20,389 nt of DNA from a virus. Position numbers and translations under genes: made by a program. Of the stretch, positions 1-5,770 are shown piece by piece (positions within the stretch are counted from its first letter, which is position 1; the number at the start of each line of letters is the position of its first letter). Location: positions 1 through 20,389 of IMG/VR virus record IMGVR_UViG_3300025009_000407, one strand, 5' to 3'. The notes under the pieces were generated by a model. The model was not told the DNA's origin. It was given only the letters and a program-made list of their open reading frames with translations, and did no database searches.

Positions 1-549
1 ACGGACCACGTGAAGACCTAAGCCGTAAAACGCTTCGTGAAATTCTTTCTCTGCGTCCGTCAATTTTGCGCTGCCCTGCTTGATTTCCAGCATGACCACA
101 CGACCACCGCCTGCTACTATGCAGTCAGGGAACCCGTCACCATATTTTGACGTATCTTTGACTTTGTAGCCACAATCGCGCAATCCTTGGATTATCTCGT
201 GGTGATTGCCGTCCACTCGTTTTGCATACTTCGTCATATTACCTCCTGCATGTGCGTGTTTCCACGCGTCTTCATTGCCTGTCCATTTGATGATTGTGTC
301 GGGTGCCTCACTTGATATTCCAAGTGAACCATTATATAAATCTGGAATATCAATCCTGTCATCTTCTCCAATCCATAAATCGCCATTATCGTCTTTAATA
401 AATACTTTGTTGGCTTTTTCCATTGCCAGCTCAACCTCCTGATACCAGTTGTATATCTTCAGATATTGCTCGCTGTTGATGGTAAACGTCTGGTTATCCC
501 TAAGCTGTGATTGCATCCAATCGCACATCATTTGTTCGGCTGTTTTCAT
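1..549 (-). CDS. PD-(D/E)xK (VRR-NUC-like) nuclease with N-terminal extension, 3' end off window
   Basis: The frame is open from the ATG at 549 to the left edge (183 codons, no stop seen). The distal part, from the ATG at 237, reads as a small phage nuclease: YAKRVDGNHHEI (motif-I-type glutamate), then GDGFPD and LEIKQG, which form the PD...ExK metal-binding signature, followed by LTDAEKEFHE. Phage proteins of this family usually begin at about the YAKR position, and an AGGAGG lies 4 nt upstream of the ATG at 237. The in-frame upstream 104 residues are acidic, carry no motif I recognise, and contain DDNGDLWIGEDD. The ATG at 549 overlaps the stop of the preceding gene as ATGA, so translation from there is also likely. 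The product may therefore be a fusion, or one frame with two starts. A likely role is processing branched or recombining DNA. The nuclease assignment is firm; the exact start is uncertain. Confidence 0.75.
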   Translation of the reverse strand, partial: MKTAEQMMCDWMQSQLRDNQTFTINSEQYLKIYNWYQEVELAMEKANKVFIKDDNGDLWIGEDDRIDIPDLYNGSLGISSEAPDTIIKWTGNEDAWKHAHAGGNMTKYAKRVDGNHHEIIQGLRDCGYKVKDTSKYGDGFPDCIVAGGGRVVMLEIKQGSAKLTDAEKEFHEAFYGLGLHVVR

Positions 550-1007
550 TCCGGCTCCAACTCACAACGTCGATTAAACTCGTTCGTCGAATATTCGTCA
601 AGCGCGGTTCGGGTCCAGTCGTAGATTTCAGTCACCCCATCGGAATATGCCCTGTTGGGTTTGCGCGTTGCCATGATTCTCAATAGTGCGCTGTGTAATA
701 CCGCTACTTGCTCTTTCAGGTATTCATTCTCATCCGTTGTTTTCATAATTTTATTTTCTCGTATCCAATCAATAACATCTTTTCCAAATACAGTTTTCAT
801 TGCAACCTCAAAAATATATATTGGAAAATTGTCATCAATCCACCCGTCTTTATAAAGTTTGTCAATATATTTTTCACAATTACTGACTAGCTCACCAATA
901 CAAATAGGGTTTTTTAATTTTGGTTTTTTCGCTCTGCGCGCATCTTCTATTTCTTGTCTTTTTCGTAATTCGTCATACAATTCTTGATCTGTAAATTTAT
1001 TTAACAT
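546..1007 (-). CDS. hypothetical protein, 153 aa
   Basis: Not recognised. The 153-residue product is charged and probably cytosolic. It has a basic N-terminal stretch (RKRQEIEDARRAKKPKLKNP), a central segment with aromatic residues (YIDKLYKDGWIDDNFPIYIF), and a helical C-terminal third ending in acidic residues. The start is supported by an AGGTGA-type ribosome site about 6 nt upstream of the ATG at 1007. The stop overlaps the next gene's ATG as ATGA. It is the first gene behind the internal promoter at 1025-1053, so it and the downstream nuclease can be made separately from the rest of the replication operon. No signal peptide, membrane segment or cysteine motif is visible. Confidence 0.7.
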   Translation of the reverse strand: MLNKFTDQELYDELRKRQEIEDARRAKKPKLKNPICIGELVSNCEKYIDKLYKDGWIDDNFPIYIFEVAMKTVFGKDVIDWIRENKIMKTTDENEYLKEQVAVLHSALLRIMATRKPNRAYSDGVTEIYDWTRTALDEYSTNEFNRRCELEPE

Positions 1008-1024
1008 CTCATCACCTCAATACA

Positions 1025-1053
1025 ATAATACAACTTTCCAGACACAATTTCAA
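1025..1053 (-). promoter_or_regulatory. internal leftward sigma-70-type promoter
   Basis: On the minus strand, TTGAAA (1048-1053) is followed by a 17-nt spacer and TATTAT (1025-1030). Transcription would start near 1018, just ahead of the gene ending at 546. This is the only gap of any size in this part of the operon, which fits an internal promoter. The 10-bp repeats at 1061-1110 lie directly upstream of the -35 box. Confidence 0.55.
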
Positions 1054-1060
1054 TACCCAA

Positions 1061-1110
1061 TATTACGGCATTTAACGGCATTTAACGGCATTCGGTCATA
1101 TTCGGTCATC
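1061..1110. repeat. two sets of tandem 10-bp repeats upstream of a promoter
   Basis: On the plus strand, three 10-bp units (tattacggca, tttaacggca, tttaacggca) are followed by two units of another 10-mer (ttcggtcata, ttcggtcatc). They sit immediately upstream of the minus-strand promoter at 1025-1053 and run into the stop codon of the gene ending at 1106. A 10-bp period places equivalent bases on one face of the helix, as expected for cooperative regulator binding. This could also be simple slippage expansion. Confidence 0.6.
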
Positions 1111-1288
1111 CACCCTCAAGGTCGGGCGACCGATTAGCCCACCACTCCGCGCACAATTGGAAGAACACCTCGGGTGGCATAACTTCAAAATCGCACCAGG
1201 TGCCAACCTCGATCCGTATTCTCGGACGCGGTGATTTGCTATCCATGACGAAGGTCACATTAACAGGTGTCTCGTGTAGTTTACTCAT
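1106..1288 (-). CDS. hypothetical protein, 60 aa
   Basis: A 60-residue product of unknown function, with a basic, proline-containing patch (DSKSPRPRIRIEVG) followed by an aromatic segment (FFQLCAEWWANRS). The start at 1288 overlaps the stop of the upstream gene by 8 nt, and a weak GGTGA-like ribosome site lies just before it, suggesting translational coupling. Its codon use and position match the neighbouring small replication-operon genes. No domain recognised. Confidence 0.6.
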   Translation of the reverse strand: MSKLHETPVNVTFVMDSKSPRPRIRIEVGTWCDFEVMPPEVFFQLCAEWWANRSPDLEGG

Positions 1289-1586
1289 GTTTCACCGCCC
1301 CTGGATTATCATTCAGCCATAGCCCAACCTTGACAAGCAGTTCCTTCCGTGACATGTCACCGAACCCGCGCCGCCCGCGTTTATCAGCGTAGTTCTGCAG
1401 CATATTCAGCAACCCGTCGATTATCACCCTGTCATGTGGCTCAAGCTTCTGGTACGTTGCCTCAATCGCCTCGTTCATGTCCTGCTCGTTGTAGCTTGCC
1501 ATTTCGCCGACTAGCGATGACTTGTCGCGTATCATCTCGCGCTTGAATTTGTAATCAGCATTGTATTTGTCGTTATAGCGTATCAT
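1281..1586 (-). CDS. hypothetical protein, 101 aa
   Basis: Not recognised. This is a hydrophilic, mostly helical 101-residue protein. Around residues 30-85 it has a pattern of alternating acidic and hydrophobic residues (NEQDMNEAIEATYQKLEPHD, then DGLLNMLQNYADKRGRRGFG). The ATG at 1586 overlaps the upstream stop (ATGA), and AAGGATG lies about 9 nt upstream. The stop overlaps the following gene by 8 nt. This packing indicates co-translation in the replication operon. No catalytic motif, cysteines or membrane segment are visible. Confidence 0.65.
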   Translation of the reverse strand: MIRYNDKYNADYKFKREMIRDKSSLVGEMASYNEQDMNEAIEATYQKLEPHDRVIIDGLLNMLQNYADKRGRRGFGDMSRKELLVKVGLWLNDNPGAVKHE

Positions 1587-1822
1587 TTTTCACCATCCTT
1601 GTTACAAATTGCAACAGATTTTTCGTAATCTTGTATTCTTCCATCGACAAGTTTATTCAAATGATTACATAAATCTTTGCACAATCTAACGTCTGCAAAT
1701 TCGTGGTCTAAACTAATATAATGTTTACTGAGTCGCAGTTGTAATGTTTTCAAAGTGTGAACATCATCTGCTTCGTTATACATGTTTAATAATCTAATAT
1801 ATTCTTCAAAATACTCTTTCAT
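1583..1822 (-). CDS. hypothetical helical protein, 79 aa
   Basis: Not recognised. The 79-residue product looks entirely helical, with leucine-rich heptad-like stretches (EYIRLLNMYNEADDVHTLKT and LCNHLNKLVDG). Four-base ATGA overlaps with the genes on both sides place it firmly in the operon. A GGAGAGATGGA ribosome site, lying inside the end of the upstream gene, precedes the ATG at 1822. Its size and helical character resemble many small phage accessory proteins; nothing shows a specific activity. Confidence 0.65.
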   Translation of the reverse strand: MKEYFEEYIRLLNMYNEADDVHTLKTLQLRLSKHYISLDHEFADVRLCKDLCNHLNKLVDGRIQDYEKSVAICNKDGEK

Positions 1823-2049
1823 TCCATCTCTCCAATCTCTAGTGAACGTTGTTTAATATCGTCTAACTTTTCATCAAGCAATGCAATCTGTTTCAGCATC
1901 TCGTCACGTTGCAACAGTAGCATCGTCCGCTCTTGTCGCAGGCTTTCGATTTCGTCCAGCATCTCATAAACTAATTTTTTATTTATGATTGTTTCTTTTT
2001 TCAATAATTTCCTTGTTTCATCAATCCATTCTTTAGTAAATTTGCTCAT
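1819..2049 (-). CDS. small coiled-coil protein, 76 aa
   Basis: The product starts MSKFTKEWIDETRKLLKKET and continues as one long charged helix with leucine heptads (YEMLDEIESLRQERTMLLLQ, then EMLKQIALLDEKLDDIKQRS), a strong coiled-coil candidate. I place the start at 2049 rather than at the far upstream ATG at 2193. GGAGG lies about 6 nt before 2049, and the residues upstream of it are out-of-frame reading of the separate 51-aa gene at 2046-2201. The start overlaps that gene's stop (ATGA). The function is unknown; it may be an oligomerising accessory factor of the replication operon. Confidence 0.7.
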   Translation of the reverse strand: MSKFTKEWIDETRKLLKKETIINKKLVYEMLDEIESLRQERTMLLLQRDEMLKQIALLDEKLDDIKQRSLEIGEME

Positions 2050-2201
2050 CCAATCCTCCGATAATTCCGTTTCAACCCGTCTAGCAGTGCCAGCTTTATC
2101 TTCACCCGGTCGCGGTTGCGTTGGGTGTCGGTCTGCTTCCATTCGCGCACAGCTTTCTTGTATTCCAATTCGGCTTGTTGCCGTGCTTGCCAATAAGTCA
2201 T
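2046..2201 (-). CDS. small basic protein, 51 aa
   Basis: A 51-codon gene between the helicase and the coiled-coil gene, overlooked if only longer frames are considered. The product begins MTYWQARQQAELEYKKAVRE and ends LDGLKRNYRRIG. It is a basic helical protein rich in Arg, Gln and Lys. The ATG at 2201 comes one base after the helicase stop, and the stop at 2046-2048 overlaps the next start as ATGA, exactly the spacing of the other genes here. The competing longer frame reads the same DNA as an Arg/Thr/Pro-rich sequence with no ribosome site. Possible nucleic-acid binding is only a guess from charge. Confidence 0.7.
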   Translation of the reverse strand: MTYWQARQQAELEYKKAVREWKQTDTQRNRDRVKIKLALLDGLKRNYRRIG

Positions 2202-2202
2202 C

Positions 2203-3222
2203 TCATACCTCTTTCTCTAAATCGCCAACCCGAAAATATTCAGGTTGCATAATCTGTTTGAATACACCAGTTGAACCCATGGTGTTTTTATCCACCAGAA
2301 CATCAACAATATTTGAATACCCGTTTTCTATTCTGTCACGTCGTAACAATACCACCAGGTTTGACTTGTCGCTTTTTTCACCGGCACCCCTGACACTGGT
2401 TCGATCAACATTTTCAAATGATGTCTGCTTGCCTTCTTTACTCATTTGTGCAACCATCAATACCGGAATGCCTGTCATCTCCGCAAACGTCTTTATCTGC
2501 TCCACGTTGTCCGCTTCACGCTGGTAGATATTGGTGCCGAACATTTGTAATTGCCGCTTTGAAGCAGACGCCTTTTCGAGGTAATCCAATACCACTACAT
2601 CGCATTCATCCTCATTGACTAGCCGCCGTAGTTCTGTAATGGTTCGCTCCATAGTCCAGCCCGGGGTGTGGAGGTAGGATATATACCCTTCCCATTTCAG
2701 TAAGCGCGGCTTCACTTCGTCGATCTTTTGTTTCTGCAATGGATTCAACTTACCGCTTTTTATGTCCCTGGGTGTAATCCCTGTATGTCGTGACGTTCTG
2801 CGTAGCATCATAAGTTTTCGGTTTAGTTCGTAGTGGACAAATACAACCCTGTTTTTATGTGCTGCCCAATGCTCTGCAATCGACTCCGCATATATGGTTT
2901 TTCCGGCACCGTCTGGAGCTGTTACCAATCCTAGCATACCGTCCTCAAGTGGATCTATAATGTTATTCCATGATTGCCACGGCCATGATAAATCGCGTCG
3001 TAGACTCTCCGGTGTGTTGGCTATCTTTTCGTAGTCATCAATAATCTTGTTAGTAAGGTCGAACGATTCAGCCCACTTCAAAATAGCATCTTCTTCGCCG
3101 GCTCCCATGCGTGCCAGCATTTCAGATAACCAGCGGCGCAATTCTTCCGGTTCGTCCTCTGCCATGCACCGTCGTAATAATTCTTTAGCCAAAACTTCAT
3201 ATTGTACAATTTCAGGATTCAT
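2203..3222 (-). CDS. DnaB/RecA-fold replicative helicase
   Basis: This 339-residue protein matches the C-terminal ATPase half of DnaB-type helicases, preceded by a short helical N-terminus (about residues 1-70) rather than a full DnaB N-domain. Walker A is APDGAGKT at about 102-109, using the tolerated Ala in place of the first Gly. FVHYEL at about 128-133 supplies the catalytic glutamate, VVVLDY at about 209-214 is Walker B, VAQMSK at about 257-262 holds the sensor glutamine, and RGAGEKSDKSN from about 278 is the arginine-finger region. It would unwind DNA at the phage fork. The start overlaps the initiator gene's stop (ATGA), with AAAGGG upstream. No helicase loader is visible next to it, so the initiator may recruit it directly (inference). 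Confidence 0.9.
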   Translation of the reverse strand: MNPEIVQYEVLAKELLRRCMAEDEPEELRRWLSEMLARMGAGEEDAILKWAESFDLTNKIIDDYEKIANTPESLRRDLSWPWQSWNNIIDPLEDGMLGLVTAPDGAGKTIYAESIAEHWAAHKNRVVFVHYELNRKLMMLRRTSRHTGITPRDIKSGKLNPLQKQKIDEVKPRLLKWEGYISYLHTPGWTMERTITELRRLVNEDECDVVVLDYLEKASASKRQLQMFGTNIYQREADNVEQIKTFAEMTGIPVLMVAQMSKEGKQTSFENVDRTSVRGAGEKSDKSNLVVLLRRDRIENGYSNIVDVLVDKNTMGSTGVFKQIMQPEYFRVGDLEKEV

Positions 3223-4022
3223 GTTTGCCCTTTCGATATTTCACCACTAGACAATACCACGTTTATTGGTTCTCTAATATATGGCTTTTTTGTTAAAGAA
3301 CTTTTATATTGATATATTTTATCCACTATTTGTTGTAGTGTTGGAGGCTCATTCTTTTGACCACGAAAATCATTTTTATACCACCAAGATTCAAACCCTT
3401 TCAAATCATCTATTGTATATTCAGCTTTTATAAGTATCTTTGCTGTTTTACCAATTTGTCCTGCTTTTAGTTTCATATCCAATTTACACATTCTAGCCAA
3501 TTCACCAAAATAAATTTTATGTTCGGGAACCTTGTCTTTAAGTATGTCTTTAACTTGTCTTTTGTTGTTACCTGTTTGTGTAACACTTCTGTTACCTATT
3601 TTGGTAACAGTGCTGTTACCTGTTTTGGTTACAGTAACCTGTGTAGGTAACACTTCATTTTTATTGAATCTATCCCCTCTTTCAGCATCGGATTCTATAC
3701 CAATCCATTGTTCGATGTATTTATTAAATCCGTAAGTTGGTATTTGGCCTTTGTCTAATCTCTTATAAATTATCTTTTTTTCAATCAACGATTTCAATGG
3801 TTTTAATACATGTTGCCTTTTACTATCCGTTCCCTCTGCCCACTGGCTTAAACTTATAATATCCTCCTTTTTATTCCAGCCATATGTTTTTCTGAATAAA
3901 AATAAAACACAGCGAAACTCTGCACCAGATAGCCTTGCTTTGGATAGTGCATCGAATATTGCATTATGAACCCTGGTAAACTCGCCTTGTTCTATTTGAA
4001 TGTCGTTTCCGTTGGTTGCCAT
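3219..4022 (-). CDS. phage O-type replication initiator
   Basis: The 267-residue product has an N-terminal phage replication protein O domain (about residues 8-105): GEFTRVHNAIFDALSKARLS, then GAEFRCVLFLFRKTYGWNKK, then ISLSQWAE. This is the winged-helix origin-binding module. A linker with three 8-residue repeats (VTKTGN, VTKIGN, VTQTGN; about residues 128-152) follows; its DNA forms the iterons at 3567-3653. A C-terminal domain (about 165-250, including FESWWYKNDFRGQ) probably contacts the helicase. I chose the start at 4022 (MATNGND): GGAG lies about 9 nt upstream, and the frame above it runs into the structured leader. Origin and initiator share one gene, as in lambda O. The next gene is the helicase. 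Expression is probably set by the promoter at 4170-4197 and the leader at 4023-4163. Confidence 0.85.
   Translation of the reverse strand: MATNGNDIQIEQGEFTRVHNAIFDALSKARLSGAEFRCVLFLFRKTYGWNKKEDIISLSQWAEGTDSKRQHVLKPLKSLIEKKIIYKRLDKGQIPTYGFNKYIEQWIGIESDAERGDRFNKNEVLPTQVTVTKTGNSTVTKIGNRSVTQTGNNKRQVKDILKDKVPEHKIYFGELARMCKLDMKLKAGQIGKTAKILIKAEYTIDDLKGFESWWYKNDFRGQKNEPPTLQQIVDKIYQYKSSLTKKPYIREPINVVLSSGEISKGQT
3567..3653. repeat. four palindromic iterons, candidate replication origin
   Basis: Four 20-bp imperfect palindromes lie in a row at 3567-3586, 3591-3610, 3615-3634 and 3634-3653. The clearest is GTTACCTATTTTGGTAACAG (3591-3610): arms GTTACC and GGTAAC around a 6-bp centre. The first three recur every 24 bp; the fourth follows after 19 bp. 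They lie inside the O-type initiator gene, just as lambda's four iterons lie inside O. The downstream stretch to about 3480 is AT-rich and could be the unwinding element. The repeats also encode the 8-residue protein repeats, so a protein-level cause cannot be excluded, but the palindromes are not needed for that. Confidence 0.75.
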
Positions 4023-4163
4023 TGTTTCTCCGTGTGTTTTATAAAAAAACCACTTTGGGTTGTGCCCGTGTCCGCAAGTGCTATCCAAGTGTAGCATTAC
4101 ACAGACACACCCTAAAGTGGTCTACTTGGATCATATTACAGCTTGCGGACTGTGTTTGTTATA
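4023..4163 (-). promoter_or_regulatory. structured 5' leader of the initiator mRNA (pseudoknot or attenuator candidate)
   Basis: In RNA order (minus strand), strand 1 is GTCCGCAAG plus ATCCAAGTAG (4150-4122). Strand 2 is ACCACTTTAGGGTGTG (4121-4106). Strand 1' is CTACACTTGGAT plus CTTGCGGAC (4094-4070). Strand 2' is CACAACCCAAAGTGGT (4064-4049), followed at once by seven T. Helix 1 has 9 perfect pairs, an internal loop, and 7 plus 3 pairs. Helix 2 has 8 perfect pairs plus 3 and 4 around bulges. Helix 2 with the U-run looks like a terminator. Because the helices interleave, they either form an H-type pseudoknot or exclude each other. The ribosome site GGAGAAACA comes just after. Confidence 0.7.
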
Positions 4164-4169
4164 TTTCAT

Positions 4170-4197
4170 ATTATACTCCGTTTTTATTGGATGTCAA
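4170..4197 (-). promoter_or_regulatory. consensus leftward promoter for the initiator and helicase genes
   Basis: On the minus strand, a perfect TTGACA (4192-4197), a 16-nt spacer and a perfect TATAAT (4170-4175). Both boxes match the sigma-70 consensus at every base. The -35 box overlaps the last codons of the primase gene. Transcription would begin near 4163 and give a leader of about 140 nt before the initiator ATG at 4022. A possible opposing promoter (TTGCCA 4016-4021, 18-nt spacer, TATAAA 4040-4045, plus strand) could make an antisense RNA. Confidence 0.8.
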
Positions 4198-5065
4198 GAG
4201 ATTCATGTGATTTCACCCAACCAAATCTTTTGGCAATGCTAAACAGCGTCGCAATCGTTACCGCGCTGCCTTCGCTGCCTTTGTCGTGGAATGATTTCCA
4301 CTTTCGCTCCACTTCGCCCTGCTTACCGTCCGCCCAACTTTCAGCTAGATTATAACCAGCGTCGCCAAATTCTGAATGAATACCCATTAGCACTTGAACC
4401 CATTCATCGTATGCAATGCCCCAGGGTGGTATCAACCGCAAGGCGTCTTGTACCTCTTTTTGAGAAGCCGGTGCCAGATAGTTTTTTCTAACCGTCAACC
4501 GTCGCTCATTGTCCCCACTGTCTTTATAATTCTGGATTATTTTCTTTATAACATCAACTGGTAGCACCTGATTGATCTTGTAAAACTCACACCCCTGGGA
4601 ACCATAGAAAAATCGTACAGCATCTTTACATTGTCTATCAGCGGTACCAAATAGCCACAATAAAGCACTGGCAGCCATTGTATAATTCTTGGCCTGCATA
4701 ATTGGTTGATCTAATAAAAATATTACCCGTGACCTCGGTTCCTCTGGTTTGTGACTTATGGTTGTGTACAGGAATGACGCATACTTGGCTATAAACTTAT
4801 CCCTTGATAATTGCTCAAGTGAGCTGCTTTTATCGCCGGTGTCGAAATCCAGTCCAATGTGTTGACCACAAATATAATTCTCGGATGTTCTCCAATTATT
4901 CTTGTGTTGGGTTGTAATGGATCTACCCAGGTAGATGGCAGCCATGATATTTTTTTGCTCAAGCTCAAAGTTTACGAATGACGCGTTAAACTTTGACCAC
5001 AAATCAGACCCATGGGGAATCTTCTTATCTAGCTTAAAACTCGATACCGCTATTTTGTATATCAT
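4184..5065 (-). CDS. AEP-like primase with PriCT-2 domain
   Basis: In this 293-residue protein, residues about 60-120 show an archaeo-eukaryotic-primase-like core: GQHIGLDFDTGD (metal-binding Asp73 and Asp75), then YTTISHKPEEPRSRVIF, supplying the His105 and Arg113 that such primases use to bind nucleotide. The C-terminus (about 203-285) matches the primase C-terminal 2 module: DEWVQVLMGIHSEFGDAGYN, later KWKSF and VTIATLFSIAKRFGW. It lacks a fused helicase domain; the separate DnaB-type protein would supply that. The start overlaps the upstream stop (ATGA), with AAAAGGA about 7 nt before it. It would lay down primers for phage DNA synthesis. The PriCT-2 call is firmer than the catalytic-core call. 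Confidence 0.75.
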   Translation of the reverse strand: MIYKIAVSSFKLDKKIPHGSDLWSKFNASFVNFELEQKNIMAAIYLGRSITTQHKNNWRTSENYICGQHIGLDFDTGDKSSSLEQLSRDKFIAKYASFLYTTISHKPEEPRSRVIFLLDQPIMQAKNYTMAASALLWLFGTADRQCKDAVRFFYGSQGCEFYKINQVLPVDVIKKIIQNYKDSGDNERRLTVRKNYLAPASQKEVQDALRLIPPWGIAYDEWVQVLMGIHSEFGDAGYNLAESWADGKQGEVERKWKSFHDKGSEGSAVTIATLFSIAKRFGWVKSHESLDIQ

Positions 5066-5460
5066 GTCTTTTTCCTTTTACACATATCAGGAGTGACTAA
5101 CCCGTGCCATTGCATGTGGTGAAAATTACAAAGATAACCGGTAGGCCAATCATCTGCACGATCACCAAATAAATATCTTGGTGCAAAATGATGTAACGCT
5201 GCCCCTAATTCTCCACAAACTACACAAGCATTTTCCAAACTACGATAATCATTGATTACTTTTATATCATCAATTTCAATACCTACCGCTTTTATTTTTT
5301 CATGCTTGATATAAATTGCAGATCCATTAGCATTATCTTTGCAAAATCTACACATCCAATAAACTTGAGAGGTGCCAGAATTTGTTATATTTCTAACCAA
5401 CTCAAAAACACCAGCATTATTACATTTTTTACATATGCCTTGTTTTCGTCTGTAGTTCAT
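5062..5460 (-). CDS. zinc-binding HNH-like protein, 132 aa
   Basis: Two zinc-binding units are visible. The N-terminal unit is CKKCNNAG (about residues 10-17) paired with CRFC (about 37-40). The C-terminal unit is CVVCGELGAALHHFAPRYLF followed by GYLCNFHHMQWHG. The spacing of CxxC, LHHFAP and LCxxHHxxWH resembles an HNH/treble-clef fold (beta-beta-alpha metal), though a canonical HNH active-site order is not certain. The gene begins directly after the HTH gene's stop and has a poor ribosome site, so coupled translation is likely. A nicking or junction-processing role in replication is plausible; a purely structural zinc protein is the alternative. Confidence 0.6.
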   Translation of the reverse strand: MNYRRKQGICKKCNNAGVFELVRNITNSGTSQVYWMCRFCKDNANGSAIYIKHEKIKAVGIEIDDIKVINDYRSLENACVVCGELGAALHHFAPRYLFGDRADDWPTGYLCNFHHMQWHGLVTPDMCKRKKT

Positions 5461-5670
5461 CTAAAAAAATCCAAACCTTTTTTTCTTCTTTTCTTTTACC
5501 GGTTCATCGCTTTCAAACTTCTGGCAGATGATAAAAACAGCCTGCCTGGTAAGCCTGTACCTATCTCCTATCGCCTGGTATGTTAGCCCCTGCTTGCGTA
5601 GTGCCACAATCTCACTATCCCGTTTGTACTTTGCCTTGTAATTCGATACTATTTGTTCTAATTTGTTCAT
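5461..5670 (-). CDS. small HTH DNA-binding regulator
   Basis: A 69-residue basic protein with one helix-turn-helix, of the kind seen in sigma-70 region 4 or Trp-repressor-like proteins: SEIVALRKQGLTYQAIGDRY followed by RLTRQAVFIICQKF (about residues 19-52). The C-terminal tail is strongly basic (EKKKKRFGFF). It is the first gene of the leftward operon, with GGAGG about 8 nt before the ATG at 5670 and its own promoter at 5690-5718. A regulator beside a divergent promoter pair commonly controls both directions. The palindrome at 5727-5743 is the obvious candidate site; this is inferred from position only. Confidence 0.7.
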   Translation of the reverse strand: MNKLEQIVSNYKAKYKRDSEIVALRKQGLTYQAIGDRYRLTRQAVFIICQKFESDEPVKEKKKKRFGFF

Positions 5671-5689
5671 GGTGATACCTCCAATTACT

Positions 5690-5718
5690 ATATTAGCACA
5701 ACTATTCTATTATGTCAA
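5690..5718 (-). promoter_or_regulatory. leftward early promoter
   Basis: On the minus strand, perfect TTGACA (5713-5718), a 17-nt spacer and TAATAT (5690-5695). Transcription would start near 5684, just ahead of the HTH gene's ribosome site, leaving a very short leader. It drives the HTH, zinc protein and primase genes and probably reads on through the whole replication operon. Confidence 0.75.
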
Positions 5719-5726
5719 TACCTTTG

Positions 5727-5743
5727 CTTACACGTTTTGTAAG
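5727..5743. promoter_or_regulatory. operator-like palindrome between divergent promoters
   Basis: CTTACA, five bases (CGTTT), then TGTAAG: perfect 6-bp arms. The site sits just upstream of the leftward -35 box and within the region used by the rightward promoters, so a dimeric regulator bound here could act on both. The HTH protein encoded next door is the natural candidate (inference). Confidence 0.5.
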
Positions 5744-5744
5744 T

Positions 5745-5753
5745 TGGTATAAT
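5745..5753 (+). promoter_or_regulatory. possible second rightward promoter (extended -10)
   Basis: TG-G-TATAAT at 5745-5753 is a perfect extended -10 element. The only -35 candidate is the weak TTGCTT at 5724-5729, and its spacer would contain the palindrome at 5727-5743. It would give a longer transcript start than the promoter at 5771-5798. Weak evidence. Confidence 0.35.
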
Positions 5754-5770
5754 ATTCGTAAAGAAAGTGC

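Noticed and set aside
234-434. Minus-strand ORF of 66 codons
   Set aside because: Out of frame with the continuous nuclease frame, with no ribosome site or coupling to neighbours.
1050-1109. 19-codon ORF through the 10-bp repeats (ATGA overlap with the gene ending at 1106)
   Set aside because: It simply translates the tandem repeats, and the upstream ribosome site is poor; the repeats are better explained as regulatory.
1061-1110. CRISPR array
   Set aside because: Repeats of 10 bp without spacers cannot be a CRISPR array.
2050-2193. N-terminal extension of the coiled-coil protein to the ATG at 2193
   Set aside because: No ribosome site, unlikely composition, and it overlaps the better-supported 51-aa gene in another frame.
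3532-3735. Plus-strand ORF across the iterons
   Set aside because: Leucine/valine repetition is the antisense of the initiator's linker repeats; no ribosome site.
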